DNA of 49,385 nt from a virus. Shown one piece after another: positions 33,512 through 41,200 of this stretch (the stretch's first letter is position 1; every line of letters begins with the position of its first letter). A program made the position numbers and the translations under genes. The DNA lies in the IMG/VR virus record IMGVR_UViG_3300025010_000091, positions 1-49,385 of that record. One strand, 5' to 3'. The notes beneath the pieces are model-generated. The model was not told the origin of the DNA. It was given only the letters and a program-made list of their open reading frames with translations, and ran no database searches.

Positions 33512-34042
33512 ATGGATTTGTTTGCAATGGCAAGAGTTATTGCTTCTGATGCTCCTAAGAGGAAGAGTAGGAAAGCGGTGGATAAGCCTGGTGTGGTTAT
33601 CAAGCGTAGCGGTATGGTTGTAAAGGATACAGTTAAACGAGTGGAGAAACCTGTTATAGTTGTGAAGAAGAAAGTACGGGTTGACAGGGATAGTTTGAAG
33701 CCTGTCGGTAATGATGTTGAGCGGCGGAAAGAGTTAGGGAAGAGAGTGTATACAGAACGGGAATGTATGTTGCGGGAGTTGGTTCAGGGATATGGAGTTG
33801 ATATTTCTGAGATTGAAGAGTTGTCACTGAATGGCCTTGTTGAGTTCAGAGCAAAGGTTCATTTGCAGGCGGCTAAGAAGTTCTTATCACAAGGTATTTC
33901 TCCTTTAGTACGGAAAGACCCTAGCGGTGAAAAGAGTATGAGTTTCAACGTGGTTTACTGCATAGATTCTCAAGCAGTAGATTATGATCGGATTAATGAG
34001 GCTGGAAGGTTATTTAAAGAGCAGGAAAGACAAGAGAGGTAA
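33512..34042 (+). CDS. Basic hypothetical protein
   Basis: 176 residues, with GGAGGTAACAGGTT before the ATG. Residues 12-62 are strongly basic and repetitive (KRKSRKAVDKPGVVIK, then VVKDTVKRVEKPVIVVKKKV), like a disordered nucleic-acid-binding tail. The C-terminal half is helical and balanced in charge. It overlaps the next gene by one base. It may bind DNA or RNA; this is inferred from charge only. Confidence 0.55.
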   Translation: MDLFAMARVIASDAPKRKSRKAVDKPGVVIKRSGMVVKDTVKRVEKPVIVVKKKVRVDRDSLKPVGNDVERRKELGKRVYTERECMLRELVQGYGVDISEIEELSLNGLVEFRAKVHLQAAKKFLSQGISPLVRKDPSGEKSMSFNVVYCIDSQAVDYDRINEAGRLFKEQERQER

Positions 34043-34308
34043 TGGATATGATACACGTAACAAGTTGGAATACTGGTAGATTCTACTCAGAGAAAGGTCA
34101 ACGGATATATGCCGCATGGGAAGATGATATTTGTTACTTCATTGACATTGACAGATGTGTTTCTGGTCAATTAGAAATGACAGAAGAGGACGCGGTAAAG
34201 TATATGCGGGACAAGGTGATGAGAACTTACGATGGTAACTACTACGATGTTATAGACTGGCAGAAAGAGAAAGTACTGGCTCAGATCATTAAGGAGAAAG
34301 AAGATTAG
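34042..34308 (+). CDS. Small hypothetical protein
   Basis: 88 residues, start at ATG 34042 overlapping the preceding stop (TAATG), with a second ATG at 34048 also usable. Aromatic and acidic (AAWEDDICYFIDIDRC), ending in a Lys/Glu helix. No recognised domain. Confidence 0.5.
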   Translation: MDMIHVTSWNTGRFYSEKGQRIYAAWEDDICYFIDIDRCVSGQLEMTEEDAVKYMRDKVMRTYDGNYYDVIDWQKEKVLAQIIKEKED

Positions 34309-34318
34309 CTAACGGCTT

Positions 34319-34344
34319 AGAGGGAGCTAGAAATGGTTCCCTCT
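34319..34344 (+). other. Intergenic hairpin
   Basis: AGAGGGA / TCCCTCT, a perfect 7-bp stem with a 12-nt loop in the 85-nt gap after the gene ending at 34308. It lacks a T-run. It is possibly an RNA-processing or mRNA end-protection stem. Confidence 0.4.
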
Positions 34345-34393
34345 GACTTGTTACGTTGGTCAACCTGTAAACCTTAACTGTAAGGAGAAAGAA

Positions 34394-34762
34394 ATGGACT
34401 TCGATTTGTGGAAAAAGAATAAAGGTATAGGATTGGTTTATATGTTTGATAATATTGGAAAACTGTATAAGGAGATTGGTACCAATAGAATTTATATGCT
34501 GGCTCAGGTTGGTTACCATAAATTCAATATGATTAATGTTGATACTGGTAATCGGATGCATACTGATCCTTCCTCATTTGCTCATGAGGTTTTGGATGGG
34601 TTTGAACTGCTGGCAGGATGGAAACTGGAACTTCATCAGGAAGTGGAAGAAGTTGTGTATAATAACCCTTGTCCTGATTGTGGTACACAGTTAATTGGTG
34701 GGGATAATATGTCTGGTGTTAAGTGTCCTAAACCTGATTGCGGTTACTGGTTTTGTTTCTAA
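34394..34762 (+). CDS. Zinc-ribbon hypothetical protein
   Basis: 122 residues, with TAAGGAGAAAGAA before the ATG. The N-terminal 85 residues form a mixed domain (GKLYKEIGTNRIYMLAQVGY). The C-terminus is a ribbon with CPDCGTQLI and CPKPDCGYWFCF. A similar closing ribbon occurs in several genes of this cluster. The function is unknown. Confidence 0.6.
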   Translation: MDFDLWKKNKGIGLVYMFDNIGKLYKEIGTNRIYMLAQVGYHKFNMINVDTGNRMHTDPSSFAHEVLDGFELLAGWKLELHQEVEEVVYNNPCPDCGTQLIGGDNMSGVKCPKPDCGYWFCF

Positions 34763-34773
34763 GCGGAGGATAC

Positions 34774-34992
34774 ATGAAGAAAGGTTTTACTGGAAAGAAA
34801 ACCTGTAAAGATGGAGAGATTTACACTTTCAAGAACGGGATAGCAATTGTGCCTGGTTTCCTGTTGTTTCGGAAACCCGTTCTTATAACCTTAGCTCAAT
34901 TCAAGGAGATTAATAATGACGGAATTAAGAGCACATGCAACGGCAAAGTGGCTACCTGCTACAAAGAAGAGGGAAGAACGGTTCATGGTTAA
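34774..34992 (+). CDS. Small basic hypothetical protein
   Basis: 72 residues from ATG 34774, which has GCGGAGGATAC upstream. The longer frame beginning at a TTG (34738) lies inside the preceding gene and is rejected. The N-terminus is basic (KKGFTGKKTCKDGEIYTFKN), followed by a hydrophobic strand (IAIVPGFLLF). Its last 77 nt overlap another likely gene, so its C-terminus may be less conserved. Confidence 0.45.
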   Translation: MKKGFTGKKTCKDGEIYTFKNGIAIVPGFLLFRKPVLITLAQFKEINNDGIKSTCNGKVATCYKEEGRTVHG

Positions 34993-35086
34993 AGTAGGAG
35001 CTTATGATAAATGGAAATGCATAAACTGCGATCTGGTACTGGATATTCATGAAGATAAAAAGGAGAGTGAAGATGAGACGGTATAA
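34916..35086 (+). CDS. Small zinc-knuckle protein overlapping two genes
   Basis: 56 residues from ATG 34916, with CAAGGAGATTAATA upstream. It reads MTELRAHATAKWLPATKK and later KWKCINCDLVL, a single Cys-x-x-Cys pair following a Trp. It overlaps the previous gene by 77 nt and the next by 14 nt, in different frames. The good ribosome site and the motif support it. It is below usual length cut-offs. Confidence 0.5.
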   Translation: MTELRAHATAKWLPATKKREERFMVKVGAYDKWKCINCDLVLDIHEDKKESEDETV

Positions 35087-35462
35087 AATCATTGCTACAA
35101 GATTGGAAGCGGCTGAAAACTGTTCTGATGGGGTAAATCCAGAATGGGAAGACAAACATCTGGAAGTTATAGACAAACAGATGGAAACTGCCCCGTCTGG
35201 ATCAGGATTCAATAGTGGTACTGATTTAATGTTCAATGAAAGTACTGGTAAGAAATTGGTATTCGATACTGCCTTTCAACACATGAATGACAGTGGATCT
35301 TATGTCCGTTGGACAAATCACAAAGTAATTATTACCCCTGCTTTTGATGGATTTGATATGAGAATTACTGGTAAGAACTTTAACGGTATAAAAGAATATA
35401 TTGGTGATGTTTTCTATAACTGGCTCAGTGAAGATGTACAGGAACAAGTAGAACAGAAATAA
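35073..35462 (+). CDS. Hypothetical protein
   Basis: 129 residues from ATG 35073, which follows AAGGAGAGTGAAG. The upstream ATG 35049 in frame lies before this ribosome site and is less likely. The middle is rich in Gly, Asp and Ser (TAPSGSGFNSGTDLMF), then alternates strands and Phe/Asp (TPAFDGFDMRITGKNF). It ends with an acidic helix. No family recognised. Confidence 0.5.
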   Translation: MRRYKIIATRLEAAENCSDGVNPEWEDKHLEVIDKQMETAPSGSGFNSGTDLMFNESTGKKLVFDTAFQHMNDSGSYVRWTNHKVIITPAFDGFDMRITGKNFNGIKEYIGDVFYNWLSEDVQEQVEQK

Positions 35463-35499
35463 GCGAGAATAGCGGAGATTGTATCGGGATTCAACGATT

Positions 35500-35529
35500 G
35501 TTTACAGTGTATTGTTCTACTCTGTAAGC
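35500..35529 (+). other. Intergenic stem-loop
   Basis: GTTTACAG (35500-35507) and CTGTAAGC (35522-35529) pair over eight positions including one G-T, with a 14-nt loop. It occupies the 100-nt gap before the gene at 35563. Nothing else is evident in that gap. Confidence 0.3.
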
Positions 35530-35562
35530 GTAAACAGCTAAAATTTGACATCGGAGATCACA

Positions 35563-35853
35563 ATGAGTTTAACTAAAGTGGACTTTTCAGCAAGTGAACT
35601 GGTAAATGCTTTGAAACGTACCTTCCCACGGATAACGGGTATAAAGAAAGAGGATGAGGATTCTATCTTTCTTGGTAATGTGGCAGAAGGTGGTGAAATA
35701 GATGGTTGTCCTGCTTGTGACTATTATGCAGAAGATTATCAGGAATTGTTATATTTGATGGGGGTACATAGGAAACTGCATACCTTGATTGATACTTTTG
35801 GTTGGTATGTTGAAACTACTGATCCTGGCACTTACTATGCTTATAGGGGGTAA
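35563..35853 (+). CDS. Small hypothetical protein
   Basis: 96 residues from ATG 35563, with TCGGAGATCACA upstream. A frame extension to a TTG at 35545 covers the ribosome site and is not the start. The N-terminal half has a helix (SASELVNALKRTFPRI). The middle holds a lone CPAC pair followed by Tyr/Asp-rich sequence (ACDYYAEDYQELLYL). Unknown function. Confidence 0.5.
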   Translation: MSLTKVDFSASELVNALKRTFPRITGIKKEDEDSIFLGNVAEGGEIDGCPACDYYAEDYQELLYLMGVHRKLHTLIDTFGWYVETTDPGTYYAYRG

Positions 35854-35858
35854 CGGAT

Positions 35859-36080
35859 ATGAAAAAGTTCTGTGAATGTGACAATGAATGGCTTCCAAAT
35901 AGTGATATGAGAAGTAGACGGCAACTTGTTCTTGTGGATACGCCAGAAATATTAGAACATAAATACAGTCTTTTAATAAGACGTGGTCCTACATTCCGAT
36001 GTGTATACTGTCAGTATTGGTTTTGGTATGATGCTGACTATGAAAATATGATGTTTGATTTGCGGGAGATGAATTTATGA
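35859..36080 (+). CDS. Small zinc protein, paralogue of the one at 38791
   Basis: 73 residues. The N-terminus has CECDNEW, and the C-terminal half has CVYCQYWFWYDADYENMMFD ending in LREMN. The closing YENMMFDLR-MN is shared with the protein at 38791-38988, as is the Cys-x-Cys start, so the two are duplicates. The stop overlaps the next gene by 4 nt, again as in its paralogue. Probably zinc binding; role unknown. Confidence 0.6.
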   Translation: MKKFCECDNEWLPNSDMRSRRQLVLVDTPEILEHKYSLLIRRGPTFRCVYCQYWFWYDADYENMMFDLREMNL

Positions 36081-36469
36081 TTGTATGGGTAAACAAAAAC
36101 TTGACAGAGTTCTCTACTCCATGGTCGATCAAGAGTAGTCGGGTTCTGCTCATTCATAACAGTACAGGAAAGCACGGGAAATGTTTCAAGAATGTGTACC
36201 TTGGGTATTCACGGGATGGACGGATCCATCGTATCAGTATCCGTCCTCATCTCAATAAGAAACCTGTAGTGGAGAAAGTAGTCGGAATATGGGTTGCTGA
36301 ATGTGATTATTCCGTGATGGGTAATGAAGTGTTTTCCGGTAAGACAAAAGGGAAACAGTCTATAGATGGTAGATTTGGTATCTATGAGACTGGTACAATT
36401 ATCGAATGTCAAGATATTCAATGGGAACTGAAGGAGGATCGGGGATGGGTAATAAAAGGGAAACTGTAA
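36077..36469 (+). CDS. Hypothetical protein, overlaps paralogous zinc gene
   Basis: 130 residues, translationally coupled (ATGA) to the zinc protein. The sequence is basic and beta-rich (KCFKNVYLGYSRDGRIHRIS, later RFGIYETGTIIECQ). No domain recognised. Its C-terminus overlaps the start of the next gene by 25 nt. Confidence 0.5.
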   Translation: MIVWVNKNLTEFSTPWSIKSSRVLLIHNSTGKHGKCFKNVYLGYSRDGRIHRISIRPHLNKKPVVEKVVGIWVAECDYSVMGNEVFSGKTKGKQSIDGRFGIYETGTIIECQDIQWELKEDRGWVIKGKL

Positions 36470-36741
36470 TGATGGAACTGGATGCGAAAGATATTCATCT
36501 ATCTTTCGGTAAAACCTGTGACTGTGATATTGATGGTGATGCTGATATTACACTGGAAGATTTTGTAGGAGTATGGAACGGAAAATTCATTACCTGCAAT
36601 AAATGCTATGAGCCATTCTTTCTGACAAGTGTGGTGGCGGAAATTGATACCATTAGACGGAGAAAAGAAGCGTCAGGTGGTATCGTAAAATCGACCACGG
36701 AAGACAAAATAATTGTTGACCTAAGTAAACGGATAGACTAG
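36445..36741 (+). CDS. Small Cys-containing hypothetical protein
   Basis: 98 residues from ATG 36445, with AAGGAGGATCGGGG upstream. An alternative ATG at 36469 would give 90 residues and a one-base overlap with the preceding stop. CDCDIDGDADITLEDF carries an acidic, EF-hand-like DxDxDxD loop, and a CNKC pair follows. Both calcium and zinc binding are conceivable. Unknown function. Confidence 0.5.
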   Translation: MGNKRETVMMELDAKDIHLSFGKTCDCDIDGDADITLEDFVGVWNGKFITCNKCYEPFFLTSVVAEIDTIRRRKEASGGIVKSTTEDKIIVDLSKRID

Positions 36742-36821
36742 AATATAAACATAGGGAGAGTTGTGCCCATACGATAGAGCTATGTCTGGTGATTGGTAAC
36801 CTAAAACAAGTGAGGTGTGAG

Positions 36822-37487
36822 ATGGCGAAAACCAAGCAAAATTGGATTGATGAGGTTAAGGCGTTCGGTCAGGAAGCACTCGGTGATGTCAGTGATGATG
36901 ATCTGAATGCAATGCAGATTGGTCAACTTAAAGCTCTTAAAAAGGAGTTGGAAAAAGAGACTGGCAAGACGGAAGAACCTGCTGCCGGTAAGCAGGAAGA
37001 GGGAAAGTTGGAAGAACTTCCTAAGAGCCAGTTCATTTCAATGTGTGGCAGTGAATATGATCCTAAGAAGTCGGGGTCATGTGCCAAGCAGTGCAATAAA
37101 GATTTTCCGGAAGCATTTAAAGCTTGCTCCGAGAATTTCGCGGCTAAAGCTTCAGTTGGTACCACTACTAAAACGAAAAAGACTAAGGCCCCAGCTACTG
37201 GTGGGAAGACAATATGGAATCATGTTGCCTCTTCTCAGGCTGGTCTGATTGACGAGTGTATAATTGGTGGCAAACAGATGACTTTGGCTGAGATTGCTGC
37301 GTATGCAAAAGCCAAAGAACCTCGGACACTGAATCATATTCAGCATCTGGTTGCTGACTGGAAGATCACTATCCTGACTGACAAGCGAAAGGTTGGTGAG
37401 GAAGAGAAGGTTTATTACTTCTGGAAAGATAAATGTCCGGGAGCAGTTGGTGAACCTGTTGCTGGTAAATCTGCATATAAATCTTAA
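36822..37487 (+). CDS. Hypothetical early protein with Lys/Glu linker
   Basis: 221 residues from ATG 36822. The first 30 residues form a helical module (DDDLNAMQIGQLKALKKELE). A Glu/Pro linker leads to a Cys-containing segment (MCGSEYDPKKSGSCAKQCNK) and a Lys/Thr-rich linker. The C-terminal 85 residues (QMTLAEIAAYAKAKEPRTLN, then WKITILTDKRKVGEEEKVY) look like a winged helix. DNA binding is plausible. The family is not recognised. Confidence 0.55.
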   Translation: MAKTKQNWIDEVKAFGQEALGDVSDDDLNAMQIGQLKALKKELEKETGKTEEPAAGKQEEGKLEELPKSQFISMCGSEYDPKKSGSCAKQCNKDFPEAFKACSENFAAKASVGTTTKTKKTKAPATGGKTIWNHVASSQAGLIDECIIGGKQMTLAEIAAYAKAKEPRTLNHIQHLVADWKITILTDKRKVGEEEKVYYFWKDKCPGAVGEPVAGKSAYKS

Positions 37488-37501
37488 TTAGGAGAAACAG
37501 T

Positions 37502-37702
37502 ATGACAAAACGTGAATCAGCAATTATCGGAGCATATACTGGTATACTATGTGGGCCTTTTGATGCTCTTCATGGTTACATTAAAGAAATACTAGAAAGA
37601 CCAGTACTTACACACGAACTGACAAGTAAAACGGTATTTGCTGAAATAAAAGAAAAATCTACAAAAGATTTTATGGAACTGGCTGCTTCTGTTACCGATT
37701 AA
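37502..37702 (+). CDS. Widespread small phage protein (DUF7736-like)
   Basis: 66 residues, with TAGGAGAAACAGT before the ATG. The sequence MTKRESAIIGAYTGILCGPF, then GRP-like and THEL, EIKEKS and DFMEL elements, is a family found in many phages, which I recall as DUF7736. The role is unknown. It lies in the early gene row. Confidence 0.65.
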   Translation: MTKRESAIIGAYTGILCGPFDALHGYIKEILERPVLTHELTSKTVFAEIKEKSTKDFMELAASVTD

Positions 37703-37711
37703 AGGACAGCA

Positions 37712-37745
37712 TACATAAACAGAATCCGAAGATTCTGTTTATGTA
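37712..37745 (+). other. Perfect 15-bp hairpin with CGAA loop
   Basis: TACATAAACAGAATC and GATTCTGTTTATGTA flank a CGAA tetraloop, in the gap between two early genes. No T-run follows, although the 3' arm itself contains GTTTATGT. The stem is long enough for RNase III recognition; it may be a processing or stabilising element. Confidence 0.6.
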
Positions 37746-37805
37746 CTGGTAATGAATAGAAGGATTTGTTATCGGTATATAAACAGAAACCTTTGGGAGA
37801 ACAAT

Positions 37806-38519
37806 ATGGAACAGAATGAGAAAATTGTAGACCGGATCAAGAAACTGTTTGCATTGGGGTTGAAAGACCCTGATTCACCAGAAGCAATGTCGGCTATGTC
37901 TAAGGCTAAGGAGTTGATGGACAAGTACAATATTGCTACTATCGACATGGAAGATGATGGTACCATAAAGGATAGCAATATCATTCAGACGGATATTGAC
38001 TTTATGGATCAGACCAATACATGGGAAGGGGTTCTGTCTGTTCATATCTGTAAAGCTTTTCAGTGTGAAGTGGTACGGGCGGTGGATACTTTCACTAAGC
38101 AAAAGAGAATTGTTATGTTTGGTGCTAAAACGGATATAGATTTTGCCAGTTTCCTTATGAAATTTACCAGACTGCAAATTCAGAAACTTCTGGAGAAATC
38201 AGGATATACAGTACCTGCTGATAAAAAGACCTATTGTCTTGGTTGTGTTCACACTGTTGGTAAGCTGATCAAGGAAGCTTTCGTGGATCCTCCTAAGATG
38301 GATAAAACGGTGGAAGAAACGAATACTCAACATGCTCTGATTGTGGTTAAGTCTGATGCAGTTGCTCGGAAGTTTGATCAGGCTTTTCCTAATCGTAGAC
38401 AGGGAAGGAAAGTTCAGGCAAATGGTTCAAGAGATGCCTACATGAATGGTATTGTTGATGGTAGTAAAGTGAAACTCAATAGACAGTTGGGTGGGCAGTC
38501 CCACAGTAAACTGAATTAG
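37806..38519 (+). CDS. DUF2786-domain protein
   Basis: 237 residues from ATG 37806, with TTTGGGAGAACAAT upstream. Residues about 5-45 match the DUF2786 pattern (IVDRIKKLFALGLKDPDSPE, then AMSKAKELMDKYNI). The remainder fits the associated C-terminal domain, with a WEGVLSVHICKAFQCEVV helix-strand and GSRDAYMNGIVDG near the end. Such proteins occur in many phages and plasmids with unknown function. The Gly-rich end is typical. Family call from motif; role not established. Confidence 0.75.
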   Translation: MEQNEKIVDRIKKLFALGLKDPDSPEAMSAMSKAKELMDKYNIATIDMEDDGTIKDSNIIQTDIDFMDQTNTWEGVLSVHICKAFQCEVVRAVDTFTKQKRIVMFGAKTDIDFASFLMKFTRLQIQKLLEKSGYTVPADKKTYCLGCVHTVGKLIKEAFVDPPKMDKTVEETNTQHALIVVKSDAVARKFDQAFPNRRQGRKVQANGSRDAYMNGIVDGSKVKLNRQLGGQSHSKLN

Positions 38520-38528
38520 GGGGTTGGT

Positions 38529-38807
38529 ATGAAAGTAATCATATTGGAAGGAAGGTATGAATCAGATGGTCAGATGATTAATCGGTATCAACCAGTTATC
38601 ATTAAAGATGGTGAACCTACTTTCAGTCTAAAGAACCATACTATTCAGTTTGCTTTCTATGAAGAATGGGAACATCATGATAAAGATAAGCATCTGGAAG
38701 CAAAGCTAAATGCATTGAATAATGTGGTTGATGTTCTGAATACTATGGTTATGGAAGTGAAAACTTTAAAAAGTAAACTGGTGGAAGAATATGAAAATAC
38801 TATGTAA
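38529..38807 (+). CDS. Small hypothetical protein with C-terminal coiled coil
   Basis: 92 residues. The N-terminal half is beta-rich (VIILEGRYESDGQMINRYQP). The C-terminal 40 residues are a heptad-like helix (LEAKLNALNNVVDVLNTM). Its end overlaps the following zinc gene by 17 nt. Unknown function; likely oligomeric. Confidence 0.5.
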   Translation: MKVIILEGRYESDGQMINRYQPVIIKDGEPTFSLKNHTIQFAFYEEWEHHDKDKHLEAKLNALNNVVDVLNTMVMEVKTLKSKLVEEYENTM

Positions 38808-38988
38808 TTGTAACAGTAAATGGGAAAAAGATAGTTCCTCTTTAAAAAATTCTGTATTCCAATTGGTTGTGGTGGGTAAAGGGAAAGAAGAAATTGATTT
38901 GGGAGTTTGTTGTAAATGTGGAAAGTTTCGTTGGATAAACCCACAGTATGAAAATATGATGTTTGATTTACGGGGGATGAATACATGA
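38791..38988 (+). CDS. Small zinc protein, paralogue of the one at 35859
   Basis: 65 residues. It has CNCNSKW near the start, CCKCGKF in the middle, and ends YENMMFDLRGMNT, the same closing as at 35859-36080. It overlaps the preceding gene by 17 nt, and its stop is coupled (ATGA) to the next gene. Two Cys pairs suggest one zinc. The function is unknown, and the paralogy is clear from the shared ends. Confidence 0.6.
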   Translation: MKILCNCNSKWEKDSSSLKNSVFQLVVVGKGKEEIDLGVCCKCGKFRWINPQYENMMFDLRGMNT

Positions 38989-39292
38989 AACCAGAACAGA
39001 ACCTAATAGTGGCAGAAGAGATACTGAAACAACTTGGTGGATCAGGCAGATTAACAGCTATGATCGGAGCAAACACTTTCTGGGAGACAGTAAAAGTTTG
39101 CAGTTCAAGTTCATGTTGGTGAATGGAATCAATCACGTAAAGATTACCCTTAACTCTATGGATACATATGATCTGGTATTTTCTGGTATCCGTGGAACCA
39201 ATTGCAAAGTGATAAAAGAAATATCAGGAATATATGGCGATCAGTTGCGAGAAGTTTTCAGCAACACAACTGGATTGGTACTTTCACTGTAA
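38985..39292 (+). pseudogene. Frameshifted copy of a widespread small phage protein
   Basis: ATG 38985 opens a frame that reads NLIVAEEILKQLGG - RLTAMIGANTFWETVK and then stops at 39120 after an odd Ser/Cys tail. The next frame, open from 39092, continues LQFKFMLVNGINHVKITL - YDLVFSGIRGT - ISGIYGDQLREVF - TGL. Together the two make one protein of about 103 residues belonging to a common phage family. One missing A in the AAAA at 39092-39095 would explain the break. It is either a real mutation, a sequencing error, or a -1 slip at A-AAA. Confidence 0.7.
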
Positions 39293-39302
39293 GGAGATTA
39301 CA

Positions 39303-39617
39303 ATGGATATAGAAGAAGCCAAGAAGATGCAAGGCATTGAATTTACTTACGTTTTTGGAGACGGCGATACCGTACCTTCTTACGTCAAGAAGTTTGATCC
39401 GGAGGTCGGGCTGACCTGCCTGAGTCTGGATACAGAGACCAAAAATGGTTGGAAACCTACTGATGAAGATGTGCTGGAGGCTGATGGAACCTTCTGCGTG
39501 GTCGGAGCGCCAGCTAATGACCTGCCAGAATGTCTGCGTATTCTGGCGGTTATAAAAGAGAGTGGGTCATTCTCTAGCAGTGGTCCAGGATATTTCTCTG
39601 GCTGTGTCTTCAGCTAA
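39303..39617 (+). CDS. Hypothetical protein
   Basis: 104 residues from ATG 39303, with AAGGAGATTACA upstream. An in-frame ATG at 39234 lies inside the preceding gene and is not used. The sequence is acidic and mixed (YVFGDGDTVPSYVKKFDPEV). The DNA is somewhat more GC-rich than its neighbours, a hint of separate origin. The family is not recognised. Confidence 0.55.
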   Translation: MDIEEAKKMQGIEFTYVFGDGDTVPSYVKKFDPEVGLTCLSLDTETKNGWKPTDEDVLEADGTFCVVGAPANDLPECLRILAVIKESGSFSSSGPGYFSGCVFS

Positions 39618-39660
39618 ACCATAGCCAAAATGTATTGGATAAAATAAAAGGAGATTTACT

Positions 39661-40533
39661 ATGAATGGTCAGGAAAAGATAGTGGAAGAAGAGAAATTGG
39701 AAGCTATCCGGGAAGAGATTCATGCACGTTTTCCAGACATAGCATGGCCGGAACCTGTGCTGGAACCAATCTACTACGGCAGACTGAAGAAGACTGAGAT
39801 TGAAAACCGTAAAGCAATAATGGACGTCAATACAGGTATTGTCTGGGATATCGTTTCAAATACCTATGGACTGATTCCTCATGAGAAAGCACTGTATGAT
39901 GTACTGGCTGGTATTCCTGAAGAGATGGGGACACCTGAAATTGATCTGAGTATCTGGAATTATGGTTCACGTTTCCGGGCAGATATCAAGTTTCCTGAAG
40001 TTGGAAAGGACGTGGAGATCAAGGTCGGAGACTCTGTTCGACCAAGATTTACGATTCAATCTTCCTATGACCGTTTCTTGCTGCATGATCTGGAATACGG
40101 GGCAGAACAGCTTAAATGCACGAATGGATTGATGATTTTCAATGGTAAGAAAAGTTCACGTAAGCATATTACTACGGCACATATCACTCCTGAAACTTTG
40201 GCGAAACTTGCGGAAAATTTCCTGATCGAATATAGTGAGGCTACAGAGCAGTGGCGCAAGTGGGCCAACAGGCAGTTGACACAGACGGAGTTGGATGATG
40301 TCTTTGTCTCTTTGCCTTTTTCTGAACCTGAAAAGGAGAAGATAATGGCACTTCCACTGATGAACAGTGATAATCGGTTTCTGCAACAGATGAAACATCG
40401 TACACTGTGGGATGTAAACAGCGCGGCTACTCAGTATGCAAAGCATGAAATTCGTGGTGAACAGAGGCGCAATGACCTGGAAAGGGATATTGCAATTGCT
40501 ATGAATAAAGTTGGTAAGGATTTACTGAAATGA
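39661..40533 (+). CDS. DUF932-type phage protein
   Basis: 290 residues, with AAAGGAGATTTACT before the ATG. The segments IMDVNTGIVWDIVSNTYGLI, PHEKALYDVL, RFTIQSSYDRF and LWDVNSAATQYAKHEI follow the DUF932 plan found in phage and plasmid early genes. Members are often grouped with anti-restriction or replication genes, but the biochemical role is not established. The stop overlaps the next ATG by 4 nt. Confidence 0.7.
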   Translation: MNGQEKIVEEEKLEAIREEIHARFPDIAWPEPVLEPIYYGRLKKTEIENRKAIMDVNTGIVWDIVSNTYGLIPHEKALYDVLAGIPEEMGTPEIDLSIWNYGSRFRADIKFPEVGKDVEIKVGDSVRPRFTIQSSYDRFLLHDLEYGAEQLKCTNGLMIFNGKKSSRKHITTAHITPETLAKLAENFLIEYSEATEQWRKWANRQLTQTELDDVFVSLPFSEPEKEKIMALPLMNSDNRFLQQMKHRTLWDVNSAATQYAKHEIRGEQRRNDLERDIAIAMNKVGKDLLK

Positions 40534-40721
40534 TCTATGAGATATTTTTGTCGGCAGAACAAGAGGATGGGTTTATTGTACATGATGCTGGCTCTATACA
40601 TGAGGCGGTAAACAGAACTATTGTTCATGCCAAACAAAAGCATCCTGGCCTATTTGACACTAATGGGAACATAAAAGAGTATGGGTTCCCATTAGTGTTT
40701 GAAATTCAACAATGGCAATAG
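40530..40721 (+). CDS. Small hypothetical protein
   Basis: 63 residues, coupled (ATGA) to the DUF932 gene. Mixed alpha/beta with a His-rich helix (HEAVNRTIVHAKQKHPG). No recognised domain. Confidence 0.5.
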   Translation: MIYEIFLSAEQEDGFIVHDAGSIHEAVNRTIVHAKQKHPGLFDTNGNIKEYGFPLVFEIQQWQ

Positions 40722-40729
40722 GAGGTATT

Positions 40730-41158
40730 TTGAAAAAGATAGGAGTATGGGTACCAATAGATCAGAACGGAACTTCCTTTAGACAGATAGTGGAAACTGA
40801 TGGAATGGCTTATGCTGAGTTAGTAGAAAAAGTCTATCGTGGAATTGATCTGTTTCTTGTACACAGTATGGATAACAGTTTCATTTTCATTTTTCCTATG
40901 GCTTTTGCAGAAGATAGATTGATTCCATTATCAGCTATAATGGCAAATGGCTACAGCATTATGCCTACAGGGAAGAAGTTGGGGGAACTGGAATGTACTG
41001 CTATCACTCCCAATTACTGGACATGCAATTGTAAAGAAAACTTTGTTTGGCACAAGATTGTGCCGACCTGTCCAAACTGCAAGCAAACTGTTGGGCAAGC
41101 ACAGGCACGATTACCAGATTTAAACAATCTCATCAAATGGGAGTACCTGGTACCATAA
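40730..41158 (+). CDS. Zinc-ribbon hypothetical protein
   Basis: 142 residues from TTG 40730, which follows ATAGGAGGTATT, the best ribosome site. The ATG at 40712 has none and lies inside the previous gene, though it cannot be excluded. The C-terminal third carries a ribbon, CNCKENFVW then CPNCKQTV. The N-terminal part is mixed with a SFIFIFPMAF strand. Another member of the zinc-rich early set. Confidence 0.55.
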   Translation: MKKIGVWVPIDQNGTSFRQIVETDGMAYAELVEKVYRGIDLFLVHSMDNSFIFIFPMAFAEDRLIPLSAIMANGYSIMPTGKKLGELECTAITPNYWTCNCKENFVWHKIVPTCPNCKQTVGQAQARLPDLNNLIKWEYLVP

Positions 41159-41200
41159 GATATAGAACCCCGCAATCCTTAATTAAAATGGAGAACTGAA

